5,564 bases of DNA from JBAVQS01 sp049694275. GTDB taxonomy: Bacteria; Chloroflexota; Anaerolineae; UBA4142; SHND01. This document shows, piece after piece, positions 4,498 to 5,564 of the stretch (position 1 is the first letter of the stretch; every line of letters starts with the position of its first letter). The DNA lies in NCBI GenBank assembly GCA_049694275.1, contig JBAVQS010000324.1, positions 1 to 5,564 on the forward strand, given 5' to 3'. The notes beneath the pieces are model-generated. The model ran no database searches, was not told the origin of the DNA, and saw nothing but the letters and a program-made list of their open reading frames with translations. Both the position numbers and the translations under genes were made by a program.

Positions 4498-5472
4498 TCA
4501 TTCCTCCCCAAGCCGCGCGGCACTGAGGGCCTCATTGGCCGAGCGGGCGGCGATCTCCGCCTGACGCGCATCGCCATAGTGCGCATAGATGGTGCGGGTG
4601 ATGGTGGGCGAGGAATGGCCGAGCACCTGCTGAATCTCTTCGATGGGACGACCGCGTTCCAGCATGTCGCTGGCCCGGTAGTGGCGAAAGTCGTGCGGGC
4701 GCGCGTCGATCTTGAGCGCCCTGGCTGCTTTCTTGACGATTTTCCAGATAGTGGTGGTCGAAATGCGCTGGCCCTTGTTCTTGCCGTGGTTGACAAAGAG
4801 CGGCTCGAACTCGTCCTTGCGAACGGCGAGATAGGCGCGGATGCGGAGGCGGGCATCCGGCGTGAAATAGACGATCCGCGGCTTGCCCCCCTTGGTCGTG
4901 CGCAAGCGGGTGGTCTGGGCGCGGCCATTCTGCACCTGCTTGCGGTCGAGCGCCCGGACTTCCATCGCGCGGCCGGCGGTGGAAAAGAGGACATGGATCA
5001 GCGCCCGGTTGCGGTAGAGATCCAGCAGCCTGGCATCGTGGCGCCTGTCATCCGGCGACGGCTCAGGCTGGTGATCATAATAGCTGATGAGCTTTTTGAA
5101 ATCGGGGTCCAGATCGCGCTCGGGGTAGGGGAGGCGCTTCATCTTTTTCCCCTTGCGATACATCATCCGCTCGATGTCAAAGCCCGGGCGCAGCCAGCCC
5201 TTGTCATTGGCATGTGCGAGGAACTCGGCGACGAGTGTCGTATAGAGCTTGACGCTCATGTGGGAATAGCCGGCGTCTTCAAGCCAGCGCATAAAGCGAA
5301 CCAGGCAATCGGCGTCTAGCGTCAGGAGCGATTCGATCCGGTCGGCGGCGCGCCAGGCGGCAAATGCCAGCAGCGCATTGGTGTGCGCCTTGGCCGAGGT
5401 GGGATTGGAGATGTTGTCGAGATACTCTTCGGCCTGGCCGTCGAGCGTCATCGGGTCATGTTTGCGTTTCAT
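4498..5472 (-). CDS. tyrosine recombinase / phage-type integrase family protein
   Basis: This is a site-specific DNA recombinase that cuts and rejoins strands through a tyrosine nucleophile. The 324 residues divide into an N-terminal SAM-like DNA-binding domain (about 10-105) and a catalytic domain (about 140-305). The full catalytic set can be placed: Arg168 (STAGRAMEV), Lys194 (TTKGGKPR), His260 and Arg263 (RPHDFRHYRAS), His286 (LGHSSPTIT) and Tyr296 (TIYAHY). The His-to-Tyr spacing of 10 is common in integrases and one longer than in XerD. It could be a chromosomal XerC/D-like protein, an integrase of a mobile element or a relic of one. No excisionase, attachment site or other mobile gene is visible. 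The ATG at 5472 lacks a Shine-Dalgarno; Met8 is an alternative. GC content is high, up to about 70% at the C-terminal end. It is probably not part of the protease operon, which has its own promoter. Confidence 0.9.
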   Translation of the reverse strand: MKRKHDPMTLDGQAEEYLDNISNPTSAKAHTNALLAFAAWRAADRIESLLTLDADCLVRFMRWLEDAGYSHMSVKLYTTLVAEFLAHANDKGWLRPGFDIERMMYRKGKKMKRLPYPERDLDPDFKKLISYYDHQPEPSPDDRRHDARLLDLYRNRALIHVLFSTAGRAMEVRALDRKQVQNGRAQTTRLRTTKGGKPRIVYFTPDARLRIRAYLAVRKDEFEPLFVNHGKNKGQRISTTTIWKIVKKAARALKIDARPHDFRHYRASDMLERGRPIEEIQQVLGHSSPTITRTIYAHYGDARQAEIAARSANEALSAARLGEE

Positions 5473-5475
5473 AAG

Positions 5476-5493
5476 ATAATAGAGACGTACGTC
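5476..5493 (-). promoter_or_regulatory. possible promoter and palindromic operator of the recombinase gene
   Basis: A perfect 10-nt palindrome, GACGTACGTC (5484-5493), lies next to a -10-like TATTAT (5481-5476) that ends only 3 nt before the ATG. No matching -35 is seen. If the -10 is real, the transcript would be leaderless or nearly so, which would agree with the missing ribosome binding site, and a protein bound to the palindrome would block it. This is a weak prediction. Confidence 0.3.
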
Positions 5494-5564
5494 CCAAACA
5501 GGCTCTGCGCGTGCCCTGCGGGGGAGTGGTCATTCCGTGTGATGCGGAGCAGGTGCGTCGCTGG

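Noticed and set aside
5469..5564. Minus-strand frame open to the right edge whose TGA overlaps the recombinase ATG
   Set aside because: Only about 31 codons are visible, a second frame is also open, and the peptide matches no family I recognise. The ATGA overlap is suggestive but could be chance.

Overview
This is a stretch of bacterial chromosome, moderately GC-rich (roughly 55-60% by eye). Every gene I can support lies on the minus strand, so transcription runs from right to left. The best-defined content is a trans-translation (ribosome rescue) locus. It has a full-length one-piece tmRNA gene (ssrA, 536-922) and its protein partner smpB (1491-1958), preceded by two tandem S41 C-terminal processing proteases. 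The proteins look like those of a free-living bacterium, and Chloroflexota is my best guess. That guess rests only on general resemblance of the proteases and SmpB, so the phylum is uncertain.

Layout in transcription order. (1) 5564-4498: a tyrosine recombinase with the complete R-K-H-R-H-Y catalytic set. A short palindrome sits just before its start and no clear ribosome binding site is visible. (2) 4497-4370: an intergenic region with a good promoter, TTGCCG-17-TACAAT with an extended -10. (3) 4369-1004: a tight apparent operon of S41 protease, S41 protease, SmpB, DUF4160 protein and DUF2442 protein. The junctions are a 15-nt gap, a 4-nt overlap, a 6-nt gap and a 20-nt overlap. (4) 1003-923: a short spacer carrying a separate ssrA promoter (extended -10, TGGTATAAT) and a strong hairpin in the presumed tmRNA 5' leader. 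(5) 922-536: tmRNA, closed by a 17-bp terminator hairpin at 493-532. (6) 492-390: a second good promoter (TTGCCA-16-TATAAT) driving (7) 389-1: the N-terminal 129 codons of S-methyl-5'-thioadenosine phosphorylase (mtnP), which runs off the left edge.

How the parts may work together. SmpB and tmRNA rescue stalled ribosomes and add a C-terminal tag, read here as ending in LAA. S41 tail-specific proteases in other bacteria degrade proteins with non-polar C-termini, including ssrA-tagged ones outside the cytoplasm, so the order protease-protease-smpB-ssrA is suggestive. The surprise is a DUF4160/DUF2442 pair, toxin-antitoxin-like in layout but of unproven function. It sits exactly between smpB and ssrA and is visibly lower in GC (about 48%) than the genes around it. 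This is the part of the window most worth a second look. mtnP and the recombinase look like unrelated neighbours.
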